This document shows, piece after piece, positions 51,421 through 60,422 of a stretch of DNA of 64,000 bases. Both the position numbers and the translations under genes were made by a program. The first letter of the stretch is position 1; each line of letters starts with the position of its first letter. The notes under the pieces were generated by a model. It was not told the DNA's origin and ran no database searches. It worked only from the letters and a program-made list of their open reading frames with translations. The DNA is from an uncultured delta proteobacterium (GTDB taxonomy: Bacteria; Myxococcota_A; Polyangia; Polyangiales; Polyangiaceae): assembly GCA_903892415.1 (NCBI GenBank), contig CAITIQ010000587.1, positions 26,335 to 90,334 of the forward strand, in the 5' to 3' direction.

Positions 51421-53580
51421 ATGATCCCAACGCCACCGATTCTTTCCGACCCTTCTCTTGCTACGCCGGAGAGCACCGTCGCCGTTCGGCACGAGGAAGC
51501 CTTGCTCAAGACCGGCGCTCTGCAGGACGCGATCTTCAACAGCGCCAACTTCTCGAGCATCGCGACTGACGCGAACGGCGTGATCCAAATCTTCAACGTC
51601 GGCGCCGAGCGAATGCTCGGATACGCCGCCTCCGAGGTGATGAACAAGATCACCCCAGCCGATATCTCCGATCCCGAGGAGGTAGTCGCCCGCGCCAAGG
51701 CGCTAAGCTCGGAGCTATCTACGCCGATCACCCCAGGCTTCGAAGCGCTGGTCTTCAAAGCGTCTCGTGGAATCGAGGACATTTACGAGCTGACCTACAT
51801 CCGCAAGGATGGCAGCCGCTTTCCCGCGCTTGTATCCGTCACGGCCCTCCGCAACCAGCGGGGGGACATCATCGGGTTTCTCCTGATCGGGACCGACAAC
51901 ACCGTCCGCAAGCAGGTGGAAGCGGAGCAGCGCAAGCTTGATCAGCGCTTGAGGGACCAGCAGTTCTATACGCGCTCGCTAATCGAGTCCCACATCGACG
52001 CGCTGGTGACCATCGATCCCAGCGGTGCGATCACCGATCTCAACAAACAGATGGAGGCGCTCACTGGGTGCACGCGCGACGAGCTGATCGGTGCCCCGTT
52101 CAAGAACCACTTCACCGATCCTGAGCGGGCGGAGCGCGGCATCCAGCTGACGTTGCGCGAGAAGAAGGTGTCCGACTACGAGCTCACCGCCTGGGCGCGC
52201 GACGGCACGACCACTGAGGTCTCCTACAACGCGACGACGTTCTACGATCGAGACCGGGTGCTTCAGGGCGTGTTCGCCGCAGCTCGCGACATGACCGAGC
52301 GCCAGCGCAGCACCCGGGCGCTCAAGGAGACGAACCTCGCCCTCGAGCTCGCCAAGTCCGCAGCCGAGACAGCGAACCTTGCGAAGTCGGACTTCCTTTC
52401 GTCCATGAGCCACGAGCTGCGCAGCCCGCTCAACGCCATCCTCGGCTTCGCCCAACTGATGGAGTCCGCTGCGCCATCACCAACGGACATTCAGAAGGAG
52501 AGCATCGCCCAGATCCTCCAAGCCGGCTGGCACCTGTTGAACCTGATCAACGAGATCTTGGACCTCGCAGCGATCGAGTCCGGCAAGGTTTCTCTGTCGA
52601 CCGAGCCGGTCTCCCTGGTCGAAGTCATCGCGGAGTGTCAGGCGATGATGGAACCCGAGGCCCGACGCACGGGAATCCGCATGGCCTTTCCGGTCCTCGA
52701 GGGACCGAGCTACCTCAGCGCAGACCGGACCCGACTCAAGCAGGTGATCATCAATCTCCTCTCCAACGCGATCAAGTACAACACCCTCCGAGGCAGCGTG
52801 ACTGTCGAGTGCCTGTATGGTGCGGCGCTCGCCCGCATCTCGGTGAAAGACACCGGCGCGGGGCTCTCGTCGCACGAACTCACCCAGCTCTTTCAGCCCT
52901 TCAACCGCCTCGGCAAAGCTGCCAGGGGAAGCGTGGCGGGAACGGGGATCGGCCTCGTGGTGACCAAGCGACTGGTCGAGCTAATGGGAGGAGCGATCGG
53001 AGTGGAGAGCACCGTCGGTCAGGGAAGCGTGTTTTGGTTCGAGCTTCCGACGAGCTCCGCACCCCAGTGTGCGCCCGGCACAGACAAGCCCGCCGCCTGG
53101 GATCCCATCGAGTCCCCTGCCGATGGTGCACCGTTCACCCTCCTCTATGTCGAGGACAACCTGCCCAACATGAAGTTGGTCGAGGGCATCGTGGCGCGCC
53201 GCGGCGACATCCGTCTCTTGACCGCGGCGAACGGTCGCTTGGGCATCGAGCTCGCACGGAGCGCTCAGCCTGCGGTGATCTTGATGGACATCAACTTGCC
53301 CGACATCAGCGGCATCGAGGCGCTCGGTGTCCTGCGCGCGGACCCCAGGACCTCCCGCATCCCCATCATCGCTCTCAGCGCCAATGCGATGCCCCGCGAC
53401 AACGAGAGAGGCCTCGAGGTGGGCTTCTTTCGCTATCTGACCAAGCCGATTCGCATCGGGGACTTCATGGCCGCCCTGAATACGGCGCTTGAGTTGGCCC
53501 AGGGCCTGAAAGCGCCGACCTCGACCTTAGCCGCCTCGACCTTAACCGCCCTTCACGGGCCCATCGGAGAAGTGACATGA
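51421..53580 (+). CDS. Hybrid sensor histidine kinase (PAS-PAS-HK-REC)
   Basis: 719 residues, no transmembrane segment, so a soluble sensor. Two PAS domains (~35-160: SSIATDANGVIQIFNVGAER; ~180-300: DALVTIDPSGAITDLNKQME), HisKA with phospho-His in SMSHELRSPLNAILGF, HATPase_c (NLLSNAIKYN, DTGAGLSS, GTGIGLVV) and a C-terminal receiver domain (~580-700; VEDN, MDINLPDISG, TKPIR). The stop overlaps the next gene by ATGA. Signal probably cytosolic, such as redox or a small ligand. Confidence 0.94.
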   Translation: MIPTPPILSDPSLATPESTVAVRHEEALLKTGALQDAIFNSANFSSIATDANGVIQIFNVGAERMLGYAASEVMNKITPADISDPEEVVARAKALSSELSTPITPGFEALVFKASRGIEDIYELTYIRKDGSRFPALVSVTALRNQRGDIIGFLLIGTDNTVRKQVEAEQRKLDQRLRDQQFYTRSLIESHIDALVTIDPSGAITDLNKQMEALTGCTRDELIGAPFKNHFTDPERAERGIQLTLREKKVSDYELTAWARDGTTTEVSYNATTFYDRDRVLQGVFAAARDMTERQRSTRALKETNLALELAKSAAETANLAKSDFLSSMSHELRSPLNAILGFAQLMESAAPSPTDIQKESIAQILQAGWHLLNLINEILDLAAIESGKVSLSTEPVSLVEVIAECQAMMEPEARRTGIRMAFPVLEGPSYLSADRTRLKQVIINLLSNAIKYNTLRGSVTVECLYGAALARISVKDTGAGLSSHELTQLFQPFNRLGKAARGSVAGTGIGLVVTKRLVELMGGAIGVESTVGQGSVFWFELPTSSAPQCAPGTDKPAAWDPIESPADGAPFTLLYVEDNLPNMKLVEGIVARRGDIRLLTAANGRLGIELARSAQPAVILMDINLPDISGIEALGVLRADPRTSRIPIIALSANAMPRDNERGLEVGFFRYLTKPIRIGDFMAALNTALELAQGLKAPTSTLAASTLTALHGPIGEVT

Positions 53581-54044
53581 TTCGAACCTTCGAGATCCTC
53601 GCGTCCCGCATTCTCGTCGTCGACGACATCGAGTCCAACGTGCTCCTGCTCGAGGGAATGCTGCGCAACGCGGGCTACTCCTCCATCGAGTCCACCATGG
53701 ACTCCCGCACCGTTTCGGCAATGCACCGAAAGGCTCCCTTCGATCTCATCCTCTTGGATCTCAAGATGCCCCTCATGGATGGTTTTCAGGTGATGAGGGA
53801 GATCGGGGTCGAGGAGGACGGATTCCTTCCGGTGCTGGTGATCACCGCCGAGCCTGGGCACAAGCTGCGCGCGCTCCGGGAAGGTGCCCGCGATTTCGTG
53901 AGCAAGCCATTCGATCTGGCTGAGGTGCTGATGCGGGTGCGGAACGTGGTGGAGGTGAGCCTCTTCCGCACGAGGGTGAAGAGCCTTCGCCAAGAGCTGG
54001 TCGACGCTCTGGTCCTAACCCCAGCCGTTGCGCCTGCGGCATGA
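53577..54044 (+). CDS. Single-domain response regulator
   Basis: 155 residues, coupled to the hybrid kinase (4-bp overlap). Receiver domain with DD (16-17), Asp61 (LLDLKMPLMDG), Thr in ITAEPG and Lys in VSKPFD. No output domain is present in frame. After the stop, a different frame continues with strongly GC3-biased coding-like sequence to 54168, so a C-terminal coiled-coil extension may have been lost to a frameshift. Confidence 0.92.
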   Translation: MIRTFEILASRILVVDDIESNVLLLEGMLRNAGYSSIESTMDSRTVSAMHRKAPFDLILLDLKMPLMDGFQVMREIGVEEDGFLPVLVITAEPGHKLRALREGARDFVSKPFDLAEVLMRVRNVVEVSLFRTRVKSLRQELVDALVLTPAVAPAA

Positions 54045-54168
54045 AGGCTCACGGGCGGAACTCGAGGCCGCGGCGAAGGACCTGGAGAAGCAGAACAAAA
54101 CGCTGGAGGACGCGAACACCGCCAAGAGCAAGGCGTGGGACGAGTTTTACGGCTTCTGCACCAAGTAG
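54028..54168 (+). pseudogene. Coiled-coil remnant or small gene after the response regulator
   Basis: A +1 frame from a TTG at 54028 gives 46 residues: RAELEAAAKDLEKQ, NKTLEDANTAKSKAWDEFY and a stop at 54166-54168. Third positions are almost all G or C, as in real genes here. Reads as the tail of a helical linker, either a frameshifted extension of the response regulator or the remains of another sensor gene. Confidence 0.35.
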
Positions 54169-54210
54169 CCGGCTCCGAGCGCGCCCGGCCGACGCGATCG
54201 CACGTGGCCT

Positions 54211-55116
54211 CTAGCCCGCTTGGTCGAGCTCGGCGAGCTGCTCGGCGACCAGCTTCATCACCGCGGCGAAGCGAGGGACCTCGCGGATCGCTCGGCGGGT
54301 GACGAGAAAAAGCTCCAGGGCTGGCATCGCCGGCAGCCCCGGCAGCGCCACCAGATCCTTGAACAGCTTGACCGTCTCGCGCGGTACCAGCCCAACGCCG
54401 AGTCCCTGCCGCATCGCCGCGAGTTGCACCTCGTAGTTATTGCAACGCAGGGCTCGGCGAGTGCCTGCGTGCTCCGCGAGCCAGCTCTCTTGCGGCGAAC
54501 CTAGCTCGGGGACCTCGACGGCGATCCACGGCAATTCCGTGACGCTCTTGCGCCGCAGTCGCGGCGCCAAGCTGCGTGCGCACAGGGCCGCGAGTGGCAA
54601 ACGAGCCACCCTGCGTCCGACCAGATCACCGCGCGTCGATCGAAAAAAGCGCACCGCAATATCAGCGTCCTGGTTGGCCAAATCGAGCGCTCGCAGCCCG
54701 GTCACGATCTCGAGCTCGATCTCCGGATAACGCTCCGCCAGCAGCGGTAAGACGCGTGGCACCAAGAAGTGAATGGCCACCGCTTCCACCGTCGCCAGCC
54801 GCACCGGCCCGCGCGGCGCAGCCTCTCCGTGCACCGCAGAGTCGGTCAAGCTGCGCATCGCCTGCTCGACCTGCTCGGCGTTCACGCGCAGTCGTTCGGC
54901 AAACTCGGTGGCGACCGGCCCGCGCGGCGTACGTTCGAACAGCGCCGCACCAAGCTCCTCCTCGAGCGCCGCCATTCTGCGACTCACCGTCGACTGATCG
55001 GTGCCCAGCTGCTTCGCGGCCTTGGTGAAGCTCTTCGTCCTGTAGGCCGCGAGGAAGAAGCGCACGTCGTCCCAGCGCGTCAGGCCCAGCGAGGTGGTCA
55101 CGGCTCTTGCTCTCAC
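54211..55116 (-). CDS. LysR-family transcriptional regulator
   Basis: 301 residues (GTG at 55116; a GTG at 55101 is a possible start). HTH: WDDVRFFLAAYRTKSFTKA and AKQLGTDQSTVSRRMAALE. Effector domain: VRLATVEAVAIHFLVPRVLP, ANQDADIAVRFF, AMRQGLGVGLVP. Full-length and intact, resembling the regulator at 42855 in its DW/WDD start. Nearest neighbours are unrelated, so the target genes cannot be inferred. Confidence 0.92.
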   Translation of the reverse strand: MRARAVTTSLGLTRWDDVRFFLAAYRTKSFTKAAKQLGTDQSTVSRRMAALEEELGAALFERTPRGPVATEFAERLRVNAEQVEQAMRSLTDSAVHGEAAPRGPVRLATVEAVAIHFLVPRVLPLLAERYPEIELEIVTGLRALDLANQDADIAVRFFRSTRGDLVGRRVARLPLAALCARSLAPRLRRKSVTELPWIAVEVPELGSPQESWLAEHAGTRRALRCNNYEVQLAAMRQGLGVGLVPRETVKLFKDLVALPGLPAMPALELFLVTRRAIREVPRFAAVMKLVAEQLAELDQAG

Positions 55117-55169
55117 AACTCGCAGCGCGCATCAAAGGTTGGCTCGCCGCTTTGCCTTGCCAACGCTGG

Positions 55170-57137
55170 TCAGCGCGCAGTGCCGTCACTGTAGAGCGTA
55201 AGCCGCGTCAGTTTGCCTTCCTGCTCTTTTCGCCAAGGATACTGGGTCCACGTCGGATGAACGGCGAGCTGCACCGTGTCCGCTTCGGTCACCGAGACGT
55301 CGAGCAGTTGTCCTTGGACGCAGGTCGGTGCGGCGAGCGGACGCCGCCCTGCGCTCGAGATGAGCTCGACCGACGCGCAGCCTGGGCTTTGCGTGGGGCG
55401 CAGCGCCAGCATCAGCCCACCCTTGAGCGGCAGCGCAAACAGCGTATCGGGCGGTGCTTGCACCCACGCCTGCGCGCTGCCGATGACGGCGGGCGCGCGC
55501 AAGAAGTAGCTCGTCCTCCCGGCCTCCGTGCTGCGCAGACCCAACGTGCCGTCCTTCGCCACCACCACACTTGGCTCCGTTGTGAGCGCGATCGGCAAGG
55601 CGCCTTCGCTCTTGAGCGCGCCGCCATCCCAGCCAAAAAGCCGAGTGCCACGCTGGTCTGCGCCGGCTTCGCAGGCGGCGAAGGACAGCCCTCGTCCGCC
55701 GAAGGTGCCGCGCACCAAACAGCCCGCCGGCGCGTCGACCAGCGTTGTGGCTTGGGTTCCGAGCAAGGCGAGCTGAGGGCCCTTGTCGACCGTGGCGCCC
55801 TCGCGACAAACGGGCCTTCCTTTCGAGTTAAGGGTCACGTCCGCCAGCGCACACTCGCGGTCACCAAACGTTGTGAGCGAAGCCGCCTCGCCATTGGCTT
55901 TGGGCCACGCTCGTTGCGCCACACACGAGACTCCAGTGCAGCTGGGCTCGCCGTTGTTCGAGATGAGCGACCCGAAGACCGACGCAAACCCTTCTTCACA
56001 TAGCGGTGCTTGCGCAAGTTTGTTCTTCCCCTTCGGCACAGGTGCGCGTGGCGCCGTTGGGCTGGGCCAGGTTCTCGCCGGAAGCAGCGTGGGCCAGCGA
56101 GTTGAGTACACGCCTGGCAGTGAGAAACCATACACCTCCAGATCGACGTCTCGGTTCTCTGGCGCCTCGAGGTCGACAACGGCGTTGCGGGGCCTCGGCT
56201 TGCGGCTCGCGATCTTGGCAGCCTCAGCCTTGTCGAGGCTTTGGTCCGGCGCCCACCACGAACGGCCGTCCTGTCCGAGGATGGTCGGACATCCCCAGCG
56301 GTCATCTATGATGTGGTAGCCCACACGGTTGAGCTTACTGAATGGGTATTGGCTTTTGGCCAGAGCCCCTCGGGGCCCGCTTTGCAGCCAGGCCTGGCGG
56401 TCGTTCTTAGCACCCACCGTGACGATCGCCGCGACCCCGTCAGCACGTACGAAGGCGAAGACGACCTTGAGGCCGGGTTTGAGCTTGGTCTCGAACAAGC
56501 TCGGCGGGCTCGCTGAATGGAGGTTGTTGGAGCGCCAGATCGACGAGCCGCTTACGAAGATCGCGTGGTCGCCTGCGCCGTCCGCGAACTCGACGGCCCC
56601 AACCTTTTTGCCGAGGTCGACGAAGCGATTGGCCAGCGCGTCCTCGAGTCCGGCGGCGACGGCGAGCTGCCCCTCGCGCCCGACGCGCAACACAGCGTCG
56701 TTCTCTCCCAGCAGCAGAAACCGCACGAAGGGCGCCCGCGGGAGGCGGCCGTCGCTGGGCACTTTTGAGGGAACGCTGTCGCTCAGCGGACCGAACCAGC
56801 GCTCTCCTTTGCGCGCCCAAACTCCGCTCGGGCCGAGCACCAACGCGGTCTGAAAGCCAAGTGCGGTCGACTCGGAGTACTCCTGAGCGACGCTGCTCGT
56901 GTTGGCGAGCTGCAGCGCTCCTGCGGCTGCCGAAAAGACCAGCGGTGTCGCTGGCTGCTGCGCTTCGAACGTGGGCGGCGTATTCACCACCGTTGGGTTG
57001 AAGACGTAACTGAGCTGGCGGTTGGGCTCACTCGCACATGCGGTCGCTAGCACGAGGCTAGACGCCAAAAAGGGCACAGCGCGTGTGGTCACGGAGAGCG
57101 GCATTCGCCGGCGCACATCGTCGAGGAGCTCATTCAT
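55170..57137 (-). CDS. Large lipoprotein of unknown function
   Basis: 655 residues from the ATG at 57137, which has AGGAAG at a good distance; an ATG at 57104 would trim 11 residues. Lipobox ATAC (Cys34). Alternating beta segments with Gly/Asp turns suggest one or more propellers (GLGFQTALVLGPSGVWARKG, AVLRVGREGQLAVAAGLEDA, VVAKDGTLGLRSTEAGRTS). Four to six Cys in the second half (NGEPSCTGVSCVAQRAW, GRECAL, GCLVRGTFG, ACEAGAD). Outer-membrane lipoprotein by inference. No recognised family. Confidence 0.8.
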   Translation of the reverse strand: MNELLDDVRRRMPLSVTTRAVPFLASSLVLATACASEPNRQLSYVFNPTVVNTPPTFEAQQPATPLVFSAAAGALQLANTSSVAQEYSESTALGFQTALVLGPSGVWARKGERWFGPLSDSVPSKVPSDGRLPRAPFVRFLLLGENDAVLRVGREGQLAVAAGLEDALANRFVDLGKKVGAVEFADGAGDHAIFVSGSSIWRSNNLHSASPPSLFETKLKPGLKVVFAFVRADGVAAIVTVGAKNDRQAWLQSGPRGALAKSQYPFSKLNRVGYHIIDDRWGCPTILGQDGRSWWAPDQSLDKAEAAKIASRKPRPRNAVVDLEAPENRDVDLEVYGFSLPGVYSTRWPTLLPARTWPSPTAPRAPVPKGKNKLAQAPLCEEGFASVFGSLISNNGEPSCTGVSCVAQRAWPKANGEAASLTTFGDRECALADVTLNSKGRPVCREGATVDKGPQLALLGTQATTLVDAPAGCLVRGTFGGRGLSFAACEAGADQRGTRLFGWDGGALKSEGALPIALTTEPSVVVAKDGTLGLRSTEAGRTSYFLRAPAVIGSAQAWVQAPPDTLFALPLKGGLMLALRPTQSPGCASVELISSAGRRPLAAPTCVQGQLLDVSVTEADTVQLAVHPTWTQYPWRKEQEGKLTRLTLYSDGTAR

Positions 57138-57251
57138 AGCTGCGAACTTCCTATGGATGACGCGAGCCACCTTCAATAAGAAACAGCTCCAGGGCGTCGC
57201 CCCCCGAACACGAACGAAGTTGCGTTCAGCGACCCGAGTTAGGCTGCGCCG

Positions 57252-57647
57252 ATGAACGACGGAACGCGAATGAAACGAGCGCTCGCGAAGCTCGTGGTCG
57301 CGCCGATGCTCGAAGCCGGCTTTACCGGGAGCTACCCACATTTTCGCCGCACCGCGGGTATGAAGATGGAGCTCGTGAGCTTCCAGACCGACAAATGGGG
57401 CGGCGGCTTTCTGATCGAGCTCGCCTCGTGTCCATCGAAGAACATTCGCGACTGGGCAGGGCAGCGTGTCGCCGCGGCGAGGGTGACCGCGCATCATATG
57501 GCGGAGCGCATTCGGCTACCCAAGGCGATCAATCGGCGCGCTTGGTATCGCTACGACAAGTCGACCGACGATGCGCGTTTCGACAAGATCGCGAAGCAAG
57601 CGCTCACGCACCTTCAACGGCATACGGCTGGCCTCGATCTACTTTGA
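57252..57647 (+). CDS. DUF4304-like protein
   Basis: 131 residues. LAKLVVAPMLEAGFTGSYPH followed by FRRTAGMKMELVSFQTDKWGG (motif positions, cut) matches the DUF4304 pattern of a helix leading to 'GF..' and then a strand with QxSxWG. Small cytoplasmic proteins of unknown function, often linked to toxin-immunity loci in other bacteria. The end overlaps the convergent lipoprotein gene by 9 bp. Confidence 0.75.
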   Translation: MNDGTRMKRALAKLVVAPMLEAGFTGSYPHFRRTAGMKMELVSFQTDKWGGGFLIELASCPSKNIRDWAGQRVAAARVTAHHMAERIRLPKAINRRAWYRYDKSTDDARFDKIAKQALTHLQRHTAGLDLL

Positions 57648-58004
57648 CGACGCTGACGCAGCGGTTACTGCGATGTTGAACTCCGGAAACAGCTCACCCT
57701 GGTCGTCGGCGCGCAGCGCGTCCAGCGTCTGAATCAGGAGGCGGTAAGGCACCGTGGGGTCGGCCGCGACGGTTGCTGCCGTTTCATTGGGGAAGAGTAG
57801 CTTGAGCGAGCGCGCACAACGCTTGAGGGCCGGCAAGGCCAACGGATGCGAGGAGGCCGACGGGACCGCGGACTGCACAGCCGGGCTCGTCTGAAGCCCA
57901 TCCGCTGGACGCTGCGCTGGGCAGCCGGCCACGAGCGTCGCGAGCAGAGCGGCGCTACGTGCGCGTGCCGCGTTCGTGAGCCGCAAGGATGCAATACGAG
58001 TCAA
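57639..58004 (-). CDS. Small lipoprotein with ExbD/TolR-like segment
   Basis: 121 residues (TTG start). Lipobox LVAGC (Cys28). The last 50 residues, ADPTVPYRLLIQTLDALRAD and GELFPEFNIAV, look like the periplasmic domain of ExbD-type proteins, in which 'D..vpY..li..lD.lr' and 'LFP.v.F' recur. It lacks the ExbD N-terminal transmembrane helix and its Asp, having a lipid anchor instead. If real homology, it is a non-canonical energy-transduction partner. A small ExbB-like protein lies 2 kb away. Confidence 0.6.
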   Translation of the reverse strand: MTRIASLRLTNAARARSAALLATLVAGCPAQRPADGLQTSPAVQSAVPSASSHPLALPALKRCARSLKLLFPNETAATVAADPTVPYRLLIQTLDALRADDQGELFPEFNIAVTAASASSK

Positions 58005-58069
58005 TGCGCGGTTCTATCACGTCGCGCTCGCTTCGTGCTTCGGCTGCACGACGGCGAACGGTTGCGCCG

Positions 58070-58558
58070 TTACAGCTTCCTCTCGACGAGATCAGCCACC
58101 TTGAAGCAGAGACCCCCTTCGACGGCGGAAGCTTCAAAACAGACGCGGCCAGTCGCGCCCGGCTTGGCCACGGTCATCCGGTATTTCAAGCTGCCGGCGA
58201 GCGAACCATCGGCAAAGTAGAAGGCGGTGCCGGCCTCGGCCACCAAGTGGGGCCCCACCTTCTTCGTGTGGGGCAGTGAAAAGCAGTGGGTGGCTTGCAG
58301 CGCGCTGGCCGCGGTCCTCGCCCGCACCGTCGCGTGGGGAAACGATAGCGCAGCTAGTACTGTCTGCTTATCAACCCGGTGGGCCTTCACCGAAGCTCCC
58401 GAGCGGCAGCGCTTCTCTGGGGGAGGTGGCAGCAGTGCTTGTCCCAAAACGCTGAGCGCCGTTTGCTCGTTCGGGTTCAAACTGCAATCCGCAACGATCG
58501 ATATGATGAAGTTCCCCGTTTCGCCTGCGTCCTCCGCTCGAAGGCGCTCGGCTACCAT
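58070..58558 (-). CDS. Hypothetical protein
   Basis: 162 residues, no signal peptide. FIISIVADCSLNPNEQTALS, CRSGASVKAHRVDK, GTAFYFADGSLAGSLKYRMT and GRVCFEASAVEGGLCFKVAD suggest a beta-rich domain with several Cys. A plus-strand frame also covers this DNA but looks less like protein. No family recognised. It is separated by 65 bp from the lipoprotein gene at 58004, same strand. Confidence 0.5.
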   Translation of the reverse strand: MVAERLRAEDAGETGNFIISIVADCSLNPNEQTALSVLGQALLPPPPEKRCRSGASVKAHRVDKQTVLAALSFPHATVRARTAASALQATHCFSLPHTKKVGPHLVAEAGTAFYFADGSLAGSLKYRMTVAKPGATGRVCFEASAVEGGLCFKVADLVERKL

Positions 58559-58726
58559 GCGCGAGCTTCATACAGCAAGGGCGCGCGTGCGAGTTGGAAG
58601 AGCAATAGTGCCGTCGGCGTGTGCGGAACTCGCGCCGGCGAGCCTGCCGATGGGCATGCAAAATTGCATCGCTACCATGCCCAAGCTCGGCTTTCGCCGT
58701 CGGCTGGCAAGCTTCATCGTCGAGCG

Positions 58727-59380
58727 ATGAGAAACGCTCTGCTCCTGCTCGGAAACCCAGACCCTCGCAGCTTCAACGCCGAACTCGCGCGTAGCTACGC
58801 GCAAAGTTTCACCGCCGCCGGAGGTTCCGCCACCACCATCGACCTTGGCCAGCTCAACTTCGATCTGGTGTTGCGGCGTGGCTTCCGCGAGCCGCAACCG
58901 CTCGAGCCCGACCTCGAAAAGGTGCGTCAAGCGATCGAGGCGGCCGATCACGTGGTGTGGCTGTTCCCGATCTATTGGGGCTCGCCGCCGGCTTTGGTCC
59001 GCGGCCTGGTCGACCGCGTCTTTTTGCCCAACTGGGCCTTCCGCTACAACGGTGGCGCCCTGCCGGAGGGGCTCTTGCGTGGCCGTTCCGCGCGCGTGAT
59101 CGCCACCATGGATAGCCCCGCTTGGTGGTATGCACTGGCGCATCGCGGGGCGCTGCACGCCACCATGGGCACCGGCACCTTGCGCTTCTCCGGCTTCTCC
59201 CCGGTGCGCTTCAGCTTGGTCCACGGCGTGCGTGAAATGGAAGCCGCCGCACGCAACAAGCAGATCGAGCGCATCCGCAACGTCGCCGCCAAAGACGCCC
59301 GCAGCGCCAGGCCGCGCGGCGCACCGCTCGCGTTGCCCGTGCGGGAAGAGCCACGCGAGCTCGTAGCCCACGAGCAGTGA
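58727..59380 (+). CDS. NAD(P)H-dependent flavodoxin-fold quinone oxidoreductase
   Basis: 217 residues from the ATG at 58727; the longer upstream frame lacks sense. Flavodoxin_2 family: LLLLGNPDPRSFNAELARSY binds FMN phosphate, DHVVWLFPIYWGSPPALVRG is the W-F-P-xYW core motif, and VDRVFLPNWAF is the matching downstream block. These enzymes make two-electron reductions of quinones using FAD/FMN. Length fits the family; the final 25 residues are Arg/Pro/Ala-rich. Cytoplasmic. Confidence 0.9.
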   Translation: MRNALLLLGNPDPRSFNAELARSYAQSFTAAGGSATTIDLGQLNFDLVLRRGFREPQPLEPDLEKVRQAIEAADHVVWLFPIYWGSPPALVRGLVDRVFLPNWAFRYNGGALPEGLLRGRSARVIATMDSPAWWYALAHRGALHATMGTGTLRFSGFSPVRFSLVHGVREMEAAARNKQIERIRNVAAKDARSARPRGAPLALPVREEPRELVAHEQ

Positions 59381-59411
59381 ACGGGACAGCGTGGCTGAGC
59401 GACCGCTCGCG

Positions 59412-59987
59412 CTAGCGCTGCACCGCGGCGGACGCCGGCGAGCTGCATACGGCTCGGGCATTGGTTGCGACCACGTGCAGCACGCGCAGCAGCCCCACCA
59501 CGCCGGGAGGGCCGTTTACGCAAATGCCACCGCAAAACGGCGTCCAGGCGATGCGGTCGGAGCCAACGCGCAACTCCGCACCGATCATCAAATCCTCGGG
59601 CGGCAGGAAGGCGCTCGACTTCGCTATCGCCGCGGCAACATCCGCGTTGCGGAAGGCTGCCTCGACCTCGGCCCCCGAGTACATGTTGCCGCTGTTGCCC
59701 AGCTCATACGCGCACACGCCCTCGCGGCGGCTCAGCACCGTCACCCGACTCGGCGGCGTGAAGGCCAACAGGATGTCGTCCTCGCGGTAGGAGAAGAGCG
59801 CCCCCTCCGGCGTCACGATCGCGGCCGTAAGCTCAGGGCCTGCAGCGCTTGCCGAAGGAACGGATGCAGCTGAAGCCGTGAACAACTCAGCTGCGCGTTC
59901 GCTCGCTTCGCTCTGCCGCGCGACAGCCGCGGGAGCGCAGGACGTACAAAGCACGAAGAGCGCAGCCATCGAAGCGCGTTGCACCAT
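59412..59987 (-). CDS. Lipoprotein of unknown function
   Basis: 191 residues. Lipobox CTSC (Cys17), Ala/Ser linker to about residue 50, then a domain of alternating strands and helices: AAIVTPEGALFSYREDDILL, VTVLSRREGVCAYELGNSG, VEAAFRNADVAAAIAKSS. Three further Cys (EGVCAY, FCGGICVNGPPG). No recognised family. It ends 31 bp from the convergent quinone reductase gene. Confidence 0.75.
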   Translation of the reverse strand: MVQRASMAALFVLCTSCAPAAVARQSEASERAAELFTASAASVPSASAAGPELTAAIVTPEGALFSYREDDILLAFTPPSRVTVLSRREGVCAYELGNSGNMYSGAEVEAAFRNADVAAAIAKSSAFLPPEDLMIGAELRVGSDRIAWTPFCGGICVNGPPGVVGLLRVLHVVATNARAVCSSPASAAVQR

Positions 59988-60047
59988 CGTCGAGAGGCTA
60001 GCAGCCTTCCTGATCGCGGGCCTGCGCCGGCTGCGCGAGGTCGCGGC

Positions 60048-60329
60048 TCAGCCCCTGGCCCGTCGAGACATCACACTTGCCGCGATCACGAAGCACGCCC
60101 CGAGCACCATCAAGCTGCCTCCAATGATCGTCGGGTAGACCATCGCCGTGCCGATTCCGTCCGCGAGGTACTTGGCCTTGTTGGCCGCGCTGACGTTCTC
60201 CACCTTGTTGAAGGTCCACACAAGGCCTGCGATCGCCATCACCAGCCAAAGCAGCGGGCCTCCCAGCAAGAGCCCAACACCGACCTTTTGCAGCGTCTCT
60301 CCGGGCGGACGGGCGGACTTGCGGTTCAT
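60048..60329 (-). CDS. Small MotA/ExbB-like membrane protein
   Basis: 93 residues from the ATG at 60329. Two hydrophobic segments (GVGLLLGGPLLWLVMAIAGL and TIIGGSLMVLGACFVIAASV) flank KYLADGIGTAMVYPT. 'LADGI..A...T' between two helices is the pattern of MotA/TolQ/ExbB proton-channel subunits. It is far shorter than ExbB (93 versus over 200 residues) and has no N-terminal helix hairpin. It could be a reduced channel subunit or an unrelated protein with a chance motif. An ExbD-like lipoprotein is at 57639. Confidence 0.6.
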   Translation of the reverse strand: MNRKSARPPGETLQKVGVGLLLGGPLLWLVMAIAGLVWTFNKVENVSAANKAKYLADGIGTAMVYPTIIGGSLMVLGACFVIAASVMSRRARG

Positions 60330-60422
60330 GCCGTACGGCGTACGCACGCGGCCCGACGAGCGCAATGCTGACAGTGAATCGGCTGTGGCGGACGCTAGCC
60401 GATGGGTACTTGGTCGCTCGAG

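Noticed and set aside
57252..58004. Toxin-immunity pair (DUF4304 protein and small lipoprotein)
   Set aside because: The genes are convergent with an overlap of 9 bp and the lipoprotein shows ExbD-like, not toxin, features.
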